The notes: generated from the letters alone by a model not told the origin. A DNA stretch of 64,000 nucleotides from Choristoneura fumiferana (GCF_025370935.1 NC_133496.1:11238493-11302492); one strand, 5' to 3'; shown: positions 1-10,686, counted from the first letter of the stretch. Numbers and translations are program-made.

Positions 1-663
1 TTTTAACAGAAATCCGCTTAAAAGTTATTCCTTAGATCTCACGTTGGTATCTAGAGGTACTAAGGTAGGTATATTATAAGACTGTAACATAATAATTATT
101 CGTGTTTAAGTTTTTTGTGTCCTTTTTTTGTCCAGGTTTTTTTTGTGTCCATTTCAAGCTCCGTCCGTTACAAGCTCTTGCTGGTTGAATTGTTTTGCAA
201 TATCATTCAAACAAAGTGTGCATTATATGAAACAATACGATCACTGAGAAATTATAAAATTCAACTTGCAAAATTTGATTTGAACATACAAAAATCGTGA
301 ATTAGATGGTACCTAACACAAACAACTAGATCTAAAATTGATTACCTGTGTAATTATGTTATGATTAGTACCTTTTAAGGTATAGCTAATTAACATTCAT
401 TGTCAATGCGTCAACAATAACATAACAGTCAATTCAAATTATAGACTGGGCATTAAGTGTTAATAATACCTTACGATGATTAGTTTGATAAGTTTACCAG
501 AGTCAATAAGACTGTTCAAAATTTGTACAGATAATCGTAGCCGTCATCGATAGCTGTGAACCGGTAATCATATCGGGTGTGGCCTGTAATATGAGCAAAA
601 AATTTAATAACCCAGTCCAGTTTTGTCCCAGTTACATGAAATAAATGATATTATTATTATTAT
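1..663. other. AT-rich intergenic DNA, no gene seen
   Basis: No coding frame with splice sites or a recognisable domain was found. The first ~50 bases (AGATCTCACGTTGGTAT and the sequence before it) recur near 3905-3955 and, more diverged, near 6905-6955. This makes them one of three copies of a dispersed or tandem segment around the bHLH-like locus. Confidence 0.5.
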
Positions 664-902
664 AAAACATAGCTCGTCCTCGTCAAACTGAACAACATTA
701 GTACAGCGACTTTTAAAAATAGTGGAGTTTTTGAATTTTCCTTTTTACATACAAATTATCAATGTACGCCAACCTAAAACCCAACTGACGTCGCCTGTCA
801 CGCTACAAACATCAAGAATTTTGCTTTACATTGCTTCTTCGAATAAAGTTAAGTGTCGCTGAACTAATGTTGTTCAGTTTGAGGAGTAAGATCTATGTTT
901 TA
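664..902. mobile_element. Foldback (MITE-like) element
   Basis: Two ~45-base arms are imperfect inverted complements. The left arm (about 665-710) contains TCAAACTGAACAACATTAGT, and the right arm (about 855-900) reads ACTAATGTTGTTCAGTTTGA. The ~140-base centre is AT-rich and has no coding capacity. It looks like a non-autonomous DNA element; no target-site duplication was resolved. Confidence 0.6.
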
Positions 903-1379
903 ATTATTTGCTAATATTACAGGCCCACCCGGTATATGTTCCTAGTTCTAGCGTCGCTAGTTGCTAATGTTAACCCGGAGTGTTTAGGTTTAGTGCTATA
1001 TTTAAGATAAGATCTAGTTGAGATAATGATAATCCTTAATATTTTTTTGCGATTTTTCACTAGCGGTCTAATTATAAAATTGGATTTTAGAAGTAAACTT
1101 ATCTAAGTAGGTATTTAAAAGTACCTACAAAAATCTTTATTTTATTTTAGCCACAGCAAGCACCTATGAATGTCAAAAACCTCACAAGAATCTTAACAAC
1201 TTTTATTTCATTAAAAGATGATCCTTTCTTGTACCCGATACCTATATAACAGCAGTTGGTCTGTAGGTATTTTAGTCTTCGGCAAAATTACTCTAGGAAT
1301 ATCACACGGCCAATCTTAATTTTGTCCATAGTGCTCTTGATTCCTTGCTATTGTGTTTTGTTTTGAAAGTATTGTCATC
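903..1379. other. Intergenic, nothing recognised
   Basis: AT-rich sequence without a supported gene or a clear repeat boundary. Confidence 0.4.
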
Positions 1380-1439
1380 ATTCACTTTGCTACTTTACCG
1401 TACCGACCGTCTCAACTTGAGAGCCAGAGCGACCATAGC

Positions 1440-1632
1440 GCGTTACAGGGGTGGGCCCGCCCCCGCTCCCGCCCCATTTACCGCCCTCGCCCCGTTTCCT
1501 TAAATCAGTGGTGGGGTTAGTTGCTTATGTGCTGGTACTTACGTAGAAAGTAAATTCATTCCCAAATAAGTTCCCTTAGAGGCAACTGCAGTTCTAACCA
1601 TTTTTCTTAAGCTTCGTCTTTATTATTTAACC
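1440..1632 (+). promoter_or_regulatory. Probable promoter and 5' leader of the bHLH-like gene
   Basis: A C-rich, CpG-containing block (about 1449-1497) contrasts with the AT-rich surroundings. It is followed by TCAGT at 1505-1509, the arthropod initiator consensus, which would put +1 at A1507 and give a leader of about 126 bases. No TATA box is evident at the right distance. The segment ends at the start codon at 1633, which has A at -3. The assignment is inferred from position and motif only. Confidence 0.45.
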
Positions 1633-2912
1633 ATGAGCGTTAATGCCAACGCGCGTCCAAGACGTGGAAGACCGTCTGGAAAAAACCGAGTGCCGTTAAC
1701 AGCTGTAAGTTACATTTTCCATTTTATTTACTCGTTACTAGGTATATATCCTTTTAAATATCCTTTTTTTTAATTAGTAATGTATAGCACAGCAAATAGG
1801 TGTATAGGTGTAACTAAGAAGTAACTGTGTAGTGTACTGTAAAATGTTGTGTAGAGAAAAACATACCTATCTCTTTACTTATTAGATATTTTTAAGAATG
1901 TTCCATGCTGAATCCTCTTTAAATCGTCATTTCTCTTTGTATACAGGAGCAGAGGCGCGCGCGCAACGCTCTGTATGAGCGCGAGCGGCGTCAGGGTTTG
2001 GGGACGGGATATTCCGACCTCGCCGAAGCCGTCGGCTGCAGCAGCGATGTAAGTTCTTACGAATCAAGATCATCAATTTGTCTTTCTAGTCTATAATGTC
2101 ATATTTTTTTGCATTCCTGTAAGTTGACACAAAGAAGTTTTACCCAACCCATAACCTCTAGAGAGTTGTCGTATATATTTTCTTGTACCTACTTAGAAAT
2201 TGTTTTTTTTTTTCAACTATATTTAATTATTTTCCATAGCTACCGAGCTACGAGCTTCTCAAGATGGTGGAAACGATCTTGAAGATGCCTAAACAGCAGG
2301 AAACGGTAGAAGAGCTCACCGAACAAAACCGTGCTCTCGAGGATGAAAGTGAGTTATACATTTTATTGTGTTTTCCATTGAATTCAAATAGAGAATTTTG
2401 ACTCGATATCTAATTTTTCGATTTTTCGTGCGGTTGAAATTTTATCCGCTAAAAACTTCATTCTTTTTGAAACCAAGTTCCTGAAGAAACCTGACTTATC
2501 TTGTAAAGATGAAGATGTTCAAAGTGACAGTTAAAGTGTGTTGCTTTAATAGAAATTATAATTTTACAGTTGCTACGTTGGAAGAGCAAATTAAAATAAA
2601 CGACATCAAGGACTGGCTGCTTCAACCTCGACAGGATGTTTTGAACGAAGAAACAATAAGTCAAGCTAAAAAAGAATTGGAAGAAAAGCAAAAGCAGACT
2701 GAAAATGAGAGTAAGTTTTACATCTTTAAGTTTTGATTGCGTTTAATTCCAAAACTGTTAAAAATCTAGGTCGCAATTAGTAAATCGAGATTGTTGATAC
2801 CTTATACAGTTGTTTGAAATGTTCTAATTGGCATTTTTATTTTGCAGTCGCTAAGTTAGAAGACGATCGTGAAATAGAGAAGATAAAAGAATGGCTGCTT
2901 GCACCTTTTTAA
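1633..2912 (+). CDS. Small bHLH/leucine-zipper-like protein, five exons
   Basis: The CDS is join(1633-1704, 1947-2048, 2240-2348, 2570-2710, 2848-2912), giving 162 residues. All four introns are GT..AG (donors gtaagt, gtaagt, gtgagt, gtaagt), and the phases (0, 0, 1, 1) are consistent throughout. Residues 1-24 are basic (RPRRGRPSGK). Exon 2 carries a basic-region-like stretch (RRARNALYERERRQ) and a first helix. Exon 3 starts with LPSYELLKMVETIL as second helix. Exons 3-4 continue as a charged, leucine-spaced coiled coil (EELTEQNRALEDE). Exons 4 and 5 each end one short module, IKDWLLQP and IKEWLLAP, suggesting an internal exon duplication. In bHLH-zip proteins such as Max or Mlx this architecture mediates DNA binding and dimerisation; here the basic region matches ERxRR but lacks the usual His, so DNA binding is uncertain. 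If functional it probably acts in the nucleus. I do not recognise a named orthologue. Confidence 0.75.
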
Positions 2913-3170
2913 GTCATAATAATGAAAAGCTGATGGGAAAGCAAGTAGGCGCAAATTTCGGCCAGGCTTCGCTGCACACCGAGCTTCTCGCCATAAGCGA
3001 AGGCAAGCAGCCAAGTGCTCAAACTGCAAGCGGACCCCGCGTCCGACATGCGACGCCACTGATACTTATAAAAAGGCCCTTTTGAGGGCCACCACATGAC
3101 TCGTAATAATAGATTTGTTTCTATTAAAACATGACATCAATCAATCAATCCACCAATAAGAAATAAATTC
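2913..3170 (+). promoter_or_regulatory. Likely 3' UTR with a histone-type hairpin and a poly(A) signal
   Basis: Downstream of the stop at 2910-2912 lies a hairpin, GGCCCT-TTTG-AGGGCC (about 3075-3090), preceded by an A run and followed by ACCACA. This closely resembles the metazoan histone 3'-end stem-loop. An AATAAA lies at 3162-3167. No histone reading frame is visible nearby, so a chance hairpin or a captured histone 3' end are both possible. Confidence 0.35.
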
Positions 3171-3759
3171 AATGCTGCTTTTGAAAAATGATCATCCTAC
3201 ATTCTACACGTACGCTGCAGGTGGATAGATTGTGTTCGTTCTCGCTTGCGCCATGCCGAGTTTGGCAAAAGACGGGCTTTTGGTATTATTGGGCTTGCAG
3301 AGCAACAAGGCCCTTCTGAAAACTCCCAAATTAAACTTATTGCCTTCAATCAACGCATTAATTAAAACACAAATAAATTAACCAATTAAAGTGCGAAACC
3401 TTATTCATGCAAACATTGCGAATTCAATCTAATGAATACATGAAACGAATTACTTCCAATAATTATTCGGCGAATTAAATCGTATACCAACTGAAGCAGA
3501 TGCGTACTCGTACCTAAAAATAAAATCGTTTGTTGGTGAAATATCAGGTAAGTAATTGAAGAAGGTCCTGGTATCTAATACAATAGTGGTAGGTGCTAAA
3601 AATAGAAAATGTTTCAGTATTTTCTTCATGCCTACCTATTTAACTCTCGATTCAAAGTTAACTGACCATTTGGGGTCCAATACCAAAGCAGGTAAAGGTG
3701 TATTATTATAAATAACCTGGGTTTCCTAACATTTGCATGTAATAAAACCGTTTTTGTTA
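3171..3759. other. Intergenic, nothing recognised
   Basis: No supported gene or bounded repeat was seen. Confidence 0.4.
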
Positions 3760-3960
3760 AGTTAAATAGGTACCTGCCTAACCATAAGAAATACAACACA
3801 TAAACTGTGTAAGCGGTAGAGGTGCTTAGTAGTATCATAAGAGGATAAAAAAATGTTTAAGATTTATGATCACTAAACGATTAACAATAGAATCAACGCT
3901 CCTGACAGGAATCGGCTTAAAAAGTTATCCTCTTAGATCTCACGTTGGTATATAAAAGTA
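3760..3960 (+). repeat. Second copy of the locus-flanking repeat segment
   Basis: It shares AGAGGTGCTTAGTAGTA, GTTTAAGATTTATG and ATCGGCTTA..AGATCTC with 6775-6960, and its last part with 1-50. The spacing of ~3.9 and ~3.0 kb and the paralogous exon that follows it at 4682 suggest it marks units of an old tandem duplication. Confidence 0.55.
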
Positions 3961-4271
3961 GGTTTTACATTTTTTGTAGCAATAACTAAATCAAAAAAGT
4001 CCAATGGGAGAGCACATCGAGGGAAAGACCTGCCGTTCATTTAAAATGTAGTTTTCTTAATTTCGGTGTTGTTTTATTTTAATGTTATTGGTAGGTAGGT
4101 ACCTACTGTGGGGACTGTAACTTGGTAAGAGCTTATATAGGTACAGGGGATTTACGCGCGTGACTTTAAACTCATCCAATAAATAACGCTGTTCTTCAAT
4201 TATTTATATTTATTGTGGAACTTGGTAGCACTTATAAATAATTTACATAAAATGGTTCCAGCCGCTCAGGC

Positions 4272-4342
4272 TGTCGGGAGCAATCTGCGCTCCCGACAAC
4301 GTCAATCTAACCTGCCAGGTGGTCAGTTTTACCACCTGCCAG
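4272..4342. repeat. Two adjacent perfect hairpins
   Basis: The first hairpin (4272-4298) has a 10-bp stem TGTCGGGAGC/GCTCCCGACA with a 7-base loop. The second (4312-4342) has a 12-bp stem CTGCCAGGTGGT/ACCACCTGCCAG, also with a 7-base loop. They are 13 bases apart and GC-rich in AT-rich surroundings. The function is unknown. Confidence 0.6.
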
Positions 4343-4681
4343 CGGTAGGTATACAACCTAGTTCCTACAGTACCTACATATCCAGAAAAAAATATGATTA
4401 AAGGCGATGACTATTGAAAATCAGTTTATTAATGCGTTATTTCAACTTCTGTGTAAAAAAAACCAGTTAAACAGACGCAGAAGATAATTTATACATTTAC
4501 TGCATCATTACATACCTATACATATAATATTATAAATTGTGAAATCATAATTATGAATTGGTACCATGCAACATACCATGAATTGGTTATAAAAGATATG
4601 TTTCCGAAAACATTTTTGCTAGATACTTTTAAATCAGAATCCTAATCGAACAGTTGTCTGTAAGTATCTGTCTGTAGGCAG

Positions 4682-4789
4682 GAGGACGAGAGGCGTGCGT
4701 GCAGCGCGCTGTATGAGCGTGAGCGGCGACAGGACGTCGAGCACGAGCTCACAGAACTCGCGAAGGTTGTTGGCTGCGACCGCGAGGTG
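4682..4789 (+). pseudogene. Orphan exon paralogous to exon 2 of the bHLH-like gene
   Basis: The 108 bases (36 codons, phase 0 at both ends) are bounded by an acceptor (gtaggcag) and a donor (gtaagt). The translation contains SALYERERRQDVEHELTELA and VVGC. It aligns with the basic-helix exon at 1947-2048, which has NALYERERRQ and ends AVGC. No partner exons equivalent to exons 1, 3, 4 or 5 were found within about 1 kb on either side. It is therefore a decayed tandem copy, or an exon whose partners lie in unrecognised sequence. The frame and splice sites are intact, which is notable for a relic. Confidence 0.65.
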
Positions 4790-5009
4790 GTAAGTTATTC
4801 AAACGATCATCCCTTGCTATTGCTACATCTTAATTAAGTACATCTTTTGCGCTCAGAGTTAAATCACGCGTGAATAATTGTTAACACATTTCATCTGTTC
4901 GATTTTGTGTGGCACTTGTTTGGCATTTCTTGGTATAAATTTACACTAATTGCTGATTTTATGAAGAAAATAAACATATCTATATTAAGCCATTAGACCG
5001 GGCTTACAC

Positions 5010-5165
5010 GTGACAATTAGTATAGCGCAGGGTGTGCGTTGCACACGGGCGCAGCGGTGTTAGGGGCGCCGGCCGCGGCACTTCGTACCTATTCCACTTT
5101 GACCGTGCGCTTCCTAGATGGCGCTAAAGTAATAATTGCACACGGGCGCTACATGGGCTAACTAA
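5010..5165. repeat. GC-rich dispersed repeat fragment
   Basis: GTGTGCGTTGCACACGGGCG and the following CAGCGGTGTTAGGGG recur in reverse complement at about 23152-23200, inside another element. The boundaries are unclear. Confidence 0.45.
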
Positions 5166-5466
5166 AGTAAAGACGTATGGAAGGGAACTGTAGTCTTTGG
5201 AAGGGAATTCGACACTGTCATATTAAATTGAGACTTATGTTTTTGTAAGTGGCCAATAAAGTTCCAAGTCTGGGATGTGGAAATTTGATTTTTCATTGTT
5301 TCTATTGAAGTTAATAATTATTGTAGGCAGATTCCCGTCATCAAACTCCTTAGAATTACCTTCATACTTATCAAATGATCAATAGGTCTAAGGAAATGTT
5401 TCTTAATACATAAATGACGCAATCTATCAAATTATATGATAACAAATAAAATGCTGCTGTAACTCA

Positions 5467-5747
5467 GGTGGTAGGACCTTGTGCAAGGTCCGCCCGGATT
5501 GCTACCACCATCTTGCTCGCTAATCCTGCCGTGAAGCAGCAGTGCTTGCATTGTTGTGTTTCGGCGTGGAGAGTAAGACAGCCGGTGAAATTACTGGCAC
5601 GTGAGGTATCCCATCTTAGGCCTCTAGGTTGGCAACGCGTCTGCAATACCCCTGGTGTTGCAGATGTTTATGGGCGGTGGTGATCTCTTACCATCAGGAG
5701 ACCCACTTGCTTGTTTGCCATCCAGTCGTATAAATAAAATAAAAAAC
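5467..5747 (+). mobile_element. 3' end of a non-LTR retrotransposon
   Basis: The sequence from GGTGGTAGGACCTTGTGCAA to ACTTGCTTGTTTGCCATCCA, followed by an AT-rich tail, is repeated on the opposite strand at 33608-33893 and 48402-48687. The fixed 3' end and A/T-rich tail fit 5'-truncated LINE copies. No reverse transcriptase remains. Confidence 0.6.
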
Positions 5748-5987
5748 TGCGACTCCATCTCTATTCTCGCTCCTATTATAATATATTTTGAAATTCGTTT
5801 TGGTTTGAGACAGCATCTCGCGGTCACCTTTGTCGTGAATTGCCTACAAAATAAATGGTACTATGATATGTTAGTTAAATTTTAATACTATCATTTACAA
5901 AAAGAACCGTTTTTTGCGCAATCAATATGATTAAGTCACACTGAACCTAACAAAGTTTTTTTTATATTACGTTTATGTGTCGCGCGT

Positions 5988-6414
5988 AATGAGGGCTATC
6001 GTTTTTTGTCTCACTAGATGGCGCACTGTTGCGTGAGGTTTTTAAGTATGGCTTTCAAGGTCTGTTATTACGGGTGTGAAAACAAAGTTTCGATTAAAAT
6101 CATATTTAATACACCTTAAAACCGTACCATAAAAATATCGAGCACGCCACAGTGTTGCATAGTCCCCGTTTCGTTCGGAAAAAAGGGAGGACAAAGGTTC
6201 CCGAAAGACAAAACTGTCTCAAAACACAGACATTCATTGCCCCGGAACGTATATTTGCCATAATTAATGTCATATATTGCAAAATATTCACAAAATTATT
6301 CTAATTATAAATAAATCCGCGTAGCTCACCCAAAAACTATGAGATTTGACATTTCGGAGACCTCACGCTACACTAGCGCCTCTAGTGGAAAATTCATACG
6401 CGATAGCCCTCATT
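5988..6414 (+). mobile_element. DNA element with AATGAGGGCTATCG termini
   Basis: The ~427-base element has terminal inverted repeats AATGAGGGCTATCG / CGATAGCCCTCATT flanked by GCGT on both sides, a possible 4-bp target duplication. Related copies lie at about 22960-23324 and 50027-50440. It has no transposase frame, so it is non-autonomous. Confidence 0.7.
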
Positions 6415-6459
6415 GCGTATAAATTGAATTTGGTATAATTACGAGCAAACGGAACTTGT

Positions 6460-7118
6460 ACTATTACTTATTCTGTGACGGAACTCCGAGAATCAAATAC
6501 AATAGAGTTAGATAGACAGAAATAACAGAAACCTACTTTTACACATTCTCAATACCTACTCTAACTGAAATAATAATTTTGCATTAACTATCAACTGAAC
6601 AAACAGATTACCTATTCATAACATTTTTCAATAACTAACTTCTCGAACCACAAGCCACAAAGCAGTACCTACAGAAAGCAGGTAAAGTTTTATAAAAGCT
6701 AGGCTAGGCGCGTCTACTCATTGGCCATCATAAAATTGTTTCTATTGTTTAAAGTAGGCACCTAAATAATTAGGTACCCTTAAAAACAATACATTCTTTG
6801 TGAACAAAAGAGGTGCTTAGTAGTAGCATTACGAGTAGAGGATTAGTACTAAGTTTAAGATTTATGCTCACTTAATAACAATTAACAATAAATTCAAACC
6901 CACCGAACAGATATCGGCTTACAAATTTCCTCTCAGATCTCTCCTTAGGTAGGTAGTAAAAGGTTTTTAAGAAGGTGCACAATATTTTTTTTTCATTGGG
7001 GATTTTATCTCGAATTGTTTTTGGGATTAATTGCATGATTATAATTGCGACAATCAGCTTCTTCATTAGGTCCAAATAAAACGTGCCTTTCCTGACTCGA
7101 AACGTTCGTCGATCTCCA
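6460..7118. repeat. Third copy of the locus-flanking segment within otherwise plain DNA
   Basis: Positions 6775-6960 match 3760-3960 (AGAGGTGCTTAGTAGTA, GTTTAAGATTTATG). The rest is AT-rich with no gene recognised. Confidence 0.5.
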
Positions 7119-7302
7119 GTGCCCTTAGTGTAAACCTTAGCGAAAACGGTTACAAAATACGTCACGATCGCGTACGCGTTAAAATCTCAATTTGTATGGA
7201 AACACGAACATCGCAAACGTTCCGCTAGAGGCGCTCTTCGTGTTTCCATATAAATTGAGATTTTAACGTATTTTGTAACCGAAAAATTACACTAAGGGCA
7301 CA
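7119..7302. mobile_element. Foldback MITE, family A
   Basis: The ends GTGCCCTTAGTGTAA and TTACACTAAGGGCAC are exact inverted complements, and the arms continue inward (AATCTCAATTTGTATGGAAA opposite TTTCCATATAAATTGAGATT). The centre holds AACGTTCCGCTAGAGGCGCT. Further copies are at 22309-22490 and 29970-30157. Confidence 0.75.
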
Positions 7303-8022
7303 GGTAAAGCAATATGAAGCTACGACTAAGACTAAGAAAGAACAGCTTCAAGCATTCGTAGACGAATATTTTATTTTATGTCCGGCGTTACTTTTTTAAC
7401 TACTTTATAGTAACGTCAACGCTTTAGGTACAAACTCCCGTGCTAATGGAGAATTATTTTCCAACGCAGTCGGAATCTTAATCGTTTTTACAATTTCTTC
7501 TTGTCACACGGCATAGGGTGAGGGTAGAAAGAGATGGTGAATGCGATCACGAGCACCCTGACTGCCTGACTCACTCACTCATCGACGTCCAGCCCAAAGC
7601 CTTGGATTTAAAAAGCTGAACTTTTACATAGGTAGATAATAATATTATAATTGTAGAGGAGAGGAACATGGACGTATTTTGCGGAATTCCTACGGGATAA
7701 GAAGTTCTACAACGGAGGCAAGCTGCGAGCACTAGCGTGCGACAGAGTATTCAAAAAGCGATTTATAAATGTTTTATTTATATATTTCCTTCCATCTACT
7801 ATTTTTCTGTAGTGAGGTGAAAAATTGCGTTTTTCGCTCGGCTGTAAAGTAAGCGTCTTGTACTTTGAAACCCTCGGTCACGCAGTCACGCCATACGTGG
7901 TTCGATCGTAGAATCCTTCGCTTGCTCGGTTTTCAATAAAAGCACTTGCGCCAAACAACTTTTCACCCTTGATTAACAAATAATGATTTATAGCAAAAGA
8001 AAAACTGTAGTCGTCTTCAGAC
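7303..8022. other. Intergenic, nothing firm
   Basis: A 30-codon open stretch near 7303-7395 lacks independent support. No other gene or repeat boundary was recognised. Confidence 0.35.
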
Positions 8023-8283
8023 CTAGGGATATACTCCACAACGACGAACCGGCATACAACACGTGAAACACGTCATGTAACGCACACTCAAAATTAGGCA
8101 CTTGAGGCAATCTTCGATGCAGTTGCGGCAACAATCACTACAACGTCGATTCAACGTCACATCAATACTTTCGGCACTTTCGCTGTCTTCGAATTTTTCG
8201 ATCTTCCTTGGCTGCTGCGTGACAACACTAGTCGGGTCATCCTTCTTTATGGATTCTTCCAAAGCGCGGGTCGCTGGCTCCAT
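8023..8283 (-). CDS. Small cysteine-tailed protein (86 residues), uncharacterised family
   Basis: A single-exon ATG-to-stop frame. Residues 1-47 are hydrophilic and cysteine-free, with SVVTQQPRKIEKFE. The last ~40 residues hold ten cysteines in CxxCC, CxxC and CC patterns (CSDCCRNC, TCFTCC). No signal peptide is seen. The protein at 48964-49209 starts the same way (ME-x-x-x-RA, SVVTQQPRIEEFE) and also ends cysteine-rich, so the frame is under family-level conservation and not random. The 160-residue cysteine-rich protein at 24853 shares SVVT-x-QP near its start. The biochemical role is unknown; the cysteine-dense tail could bind metal or be acylated at a membrane, but neither is shown. Confidence 0.7.
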   Translation of the reverse strand: MEPATRALEESIKKDDPTSVVTQQPRKIEKFEDSESAESIDVTLNRRCSDCCRNCIEDCLKCLILSVRYMTCFTCCMPVRRCGVYP

Positions 8284-8574
8284 TTTTTTTCAGTTTCTTC
8301 TTTAAAAGTAAAAAATAACTGTTTCGCCTGCCTAGTAGAACTTCTACGATTTCGTTGTCAATTTCAAATTATGAGGTATCCGAAATTATACTGTTTATGA
8401 TTGATTAAAATAATTAAATTTGAGTTGATGTGTGTTTGCTTGCTGTAAGAGATTGAATGAGGATAAAATTTAATTTTAAAGCTAAGTTGAAAATAAACAA
8501 TAATGAGTTGCACATTTCTTAATGACACATAGGTACAAATTTATCCTGTACCTACAGTTACAGCTAGATCCCCA
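8284..8574. other. Upstream region of the minus-strand cysteine-tailed gene
   Basis: Presumed 5' leader and promoter by position. No core promoter motif was recognised with confidence. Confidence 0.35.
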
Positions 8575-8765
8575 TTTATACTAATATTATAAAGAGGAAA
8601 GATTTGGATTTTTTGTATTTTTGGATGTTTGTTACGAATTAACTCAAAAACTACTAGACCGATTTTAAAAATTCTGTCACTATTAGAATGCCAAATTATT
8701 CCAAAGTGCCATAGGCTACATTTATTACCGGAAAAAATTAGGGTTCCCTACTAAAACTTCAATAG
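8575..8765 (+). repeat. Dispersed repeat remnant
   Basis: The sequence CCATTTATACTAATATTATA, then ACTACTAGACCGATTTTAAA and CATAGGCTACATTTATTACC, has the character of a common lepidopteran dispersed repeat. No coding capacity remains. Confidence 0.4.
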
Positions 8766-9654
8766 TGTTACTCAAAGTGTAAAAAAGTTGTCATAAAACA
8801 TCTTTTAAGGGGTTTGCTCCTGGTTAGCTCATGAGCAATGTCCCGTTAGATGGCGCTGTTATCAATAGTTCCTTTTTTCAGGTTTTTTTCGTAAATTATG
8901 AAGAATTATTTCACCAAAAACTAGTGGCGGGAGTATCTAAGCGTAACCGATTTTTTGACCCCACACTCGAAATGAAATATTCCGCCAAAGCCGCAAACGA
9001 GGTGCTTTACTTTGAACGTCAATTGCGGCCGTATACGGACACTAGGAGCTCACGCACACACTCAAATAGACAGCGCCAGCTAGCGAAAGTCTATTGCGAC
9101 ACTTAGCTACCCGATCGGGTACTCCTTCGAGTAATATTCACATTTTTTTATCGAGTCACGAAATTTTGTACCAACTGTACTTTACTCGAAAATTTTACTA
9201 CGACCTATAAAATTTATAGGTATTTTATTGATAATTAGAAGCAGGGTCTTGGATAACTGTTCGCATATTATAATACGAGCCAAACGCCTTTCAAGTGTTC
9301 ATAATATGTGTACGATAAATTGAGAAATTACCAAGATTCTGACCACGGTTTCTTGTCTTGGTTGATGGTCTTGCTATTATTCAGGTTATATTTATAGTTA
9401 CTTTTCGTAGTTACTACTCTTGCTAATTTGGTCATGGTCGTCGGTTGAAAATCGGTAGCAAATGTACAGGACGAGTTTCTTGGGAAAATAGTGCGGTGGT
9501 TTGTCCTTACCTTCCACGCCGCAGAGCTGGAGTTTGGAATTCGTAGTTAGCAATAGAGAGCGCTGCCACCAGGGCTCTTAGTCACCTTGTACGACACGCA
9601 CAGAAATGCACAGGCAATCAAGTTTATCAAGGGCATCCGTAAGGCCAAAGTCCC
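8766..9654. other. No supported gene
   Basis: A 91-codon open frame (8831-9106) is present but has no domain, splice context or paralogue. The rest shows nothing recognisable. Confidence 0.35.
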
Positions 9655-9900
9655 TTAAGACACTGTTACACATGCTCTTTAGTAGCAAGAAAGCATGCTA
9701 CTATTGAGCAAATGCTAACTAGTAGCATGTGTGAACAGGACATGCTACTATCGAGCATGCTTATTAGTTGCAAGCTCGAGACGGGGTGGAAGGGGGAAAG
9801 GTAATAAGCAAGTGTGAACGCGTTTGCTTCAGTCCATGAACATGCTCATAAGCATTCTTATAAGCATGCTAGTAACGAGCATGTGTAACAGTGCCTTTAG
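9655..9900. mobile_element. MITE-like element with CACTGTTACACATGCTC termini
   Basis: The inverted ends CACTGTTACACATGCTC and GAGCATGTGTAACAGTG enclose ~200 bases with many internal GCATGCTA/TAGCATG motifs. It has no coding capacity. Confidence 0.65.
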
Positions 9901-10154
9901 ACATACCTAATAGTTTATGAACAGAGCTTCGTGTAAGCTCTTTCTATCAAAAGAGGTAATAAAAAGCTTACAGAGTTTACTAACCTAATTATCATCATCA
10001 TCATCACTCAATTTCTGTGGTAAGACTTTTGGTAGAGAATTAGTAATCATAAGCTGCTAATATCAATTATTAATAAGTTGCTAACCATGAAAAGAGTTGA
10101 CGAAGAGTTTATCTAGGCTTCTGCATCTGGATTTCTCAGTTCGTATATATAATT

Positions 10155-10400
10155 ACTAGCTTAATCCCGCGGCTTCGCTCCCATTGAAGAAAAAATCTAT
10201 TCTGTAGTGTAGGTATTCGAATTAAAAAAAAACTTCTTGCACCTCTGCGATCCTCAAGGAGTATTCCATAATTCCAATTGTATGTTTGCCAAATCTCATG
10301 CATTTTTAGGCCATGTTTTGCCTTTATAGGTATAAATAAATACTTACGAAATACTTACATAACAGCAAAAGTTCACCCACTCGCCGATAACTGGTATCAA
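10155..10400 (+). repeat. Degenerate dispersed repeat
   Basis: It begins ACTAGCTTAATCCCGCGGCTTC, like the copies at 21915-22163 and 27330-27552 that open with a GC-rich 'CGCGGCTTCGC'-type motif. It is strongly decayed. Confidence 0.35.
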
Positions 10401-10686
10401 ATTGCGGTAAAAAACTATCCCGTGCTAATTTTGTACCTACATATCTCTATAAATTGATTTTGTTAGGATAATCATAACCGATGATTTGGCACAATCAGCC
10501 GAAGACTACGAGCAGTTCCAAAATTATCTACACTCCCTTTGTTACCTTCGAGTCGAAAACAGTTGTCAATTCGTATCATATAACTACCTATTGTAAGTAT
10601 TATCTGCTAGGATTTTTATCCGATCCAGCAGAGTTGTAGTCGTGCGTACTGGATTATTGGCAGTGCTTCCTTTGGATGTTCGTGCG

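Noticed and set aside
7303..7398. Open stretch reading KQYEATTKTKKEQLQAFVDE after an AG
   Set aside because: The supposed acceptor lies in the terminus of a foldback MITE and no partner exon was found.
8831..9106. 91-codon open frame
   Set aside because: No paralogue, splice context or recognisable domain; it begins in sequence resembling dispersed repeat (TTAGATGGCGCTGTTATC).
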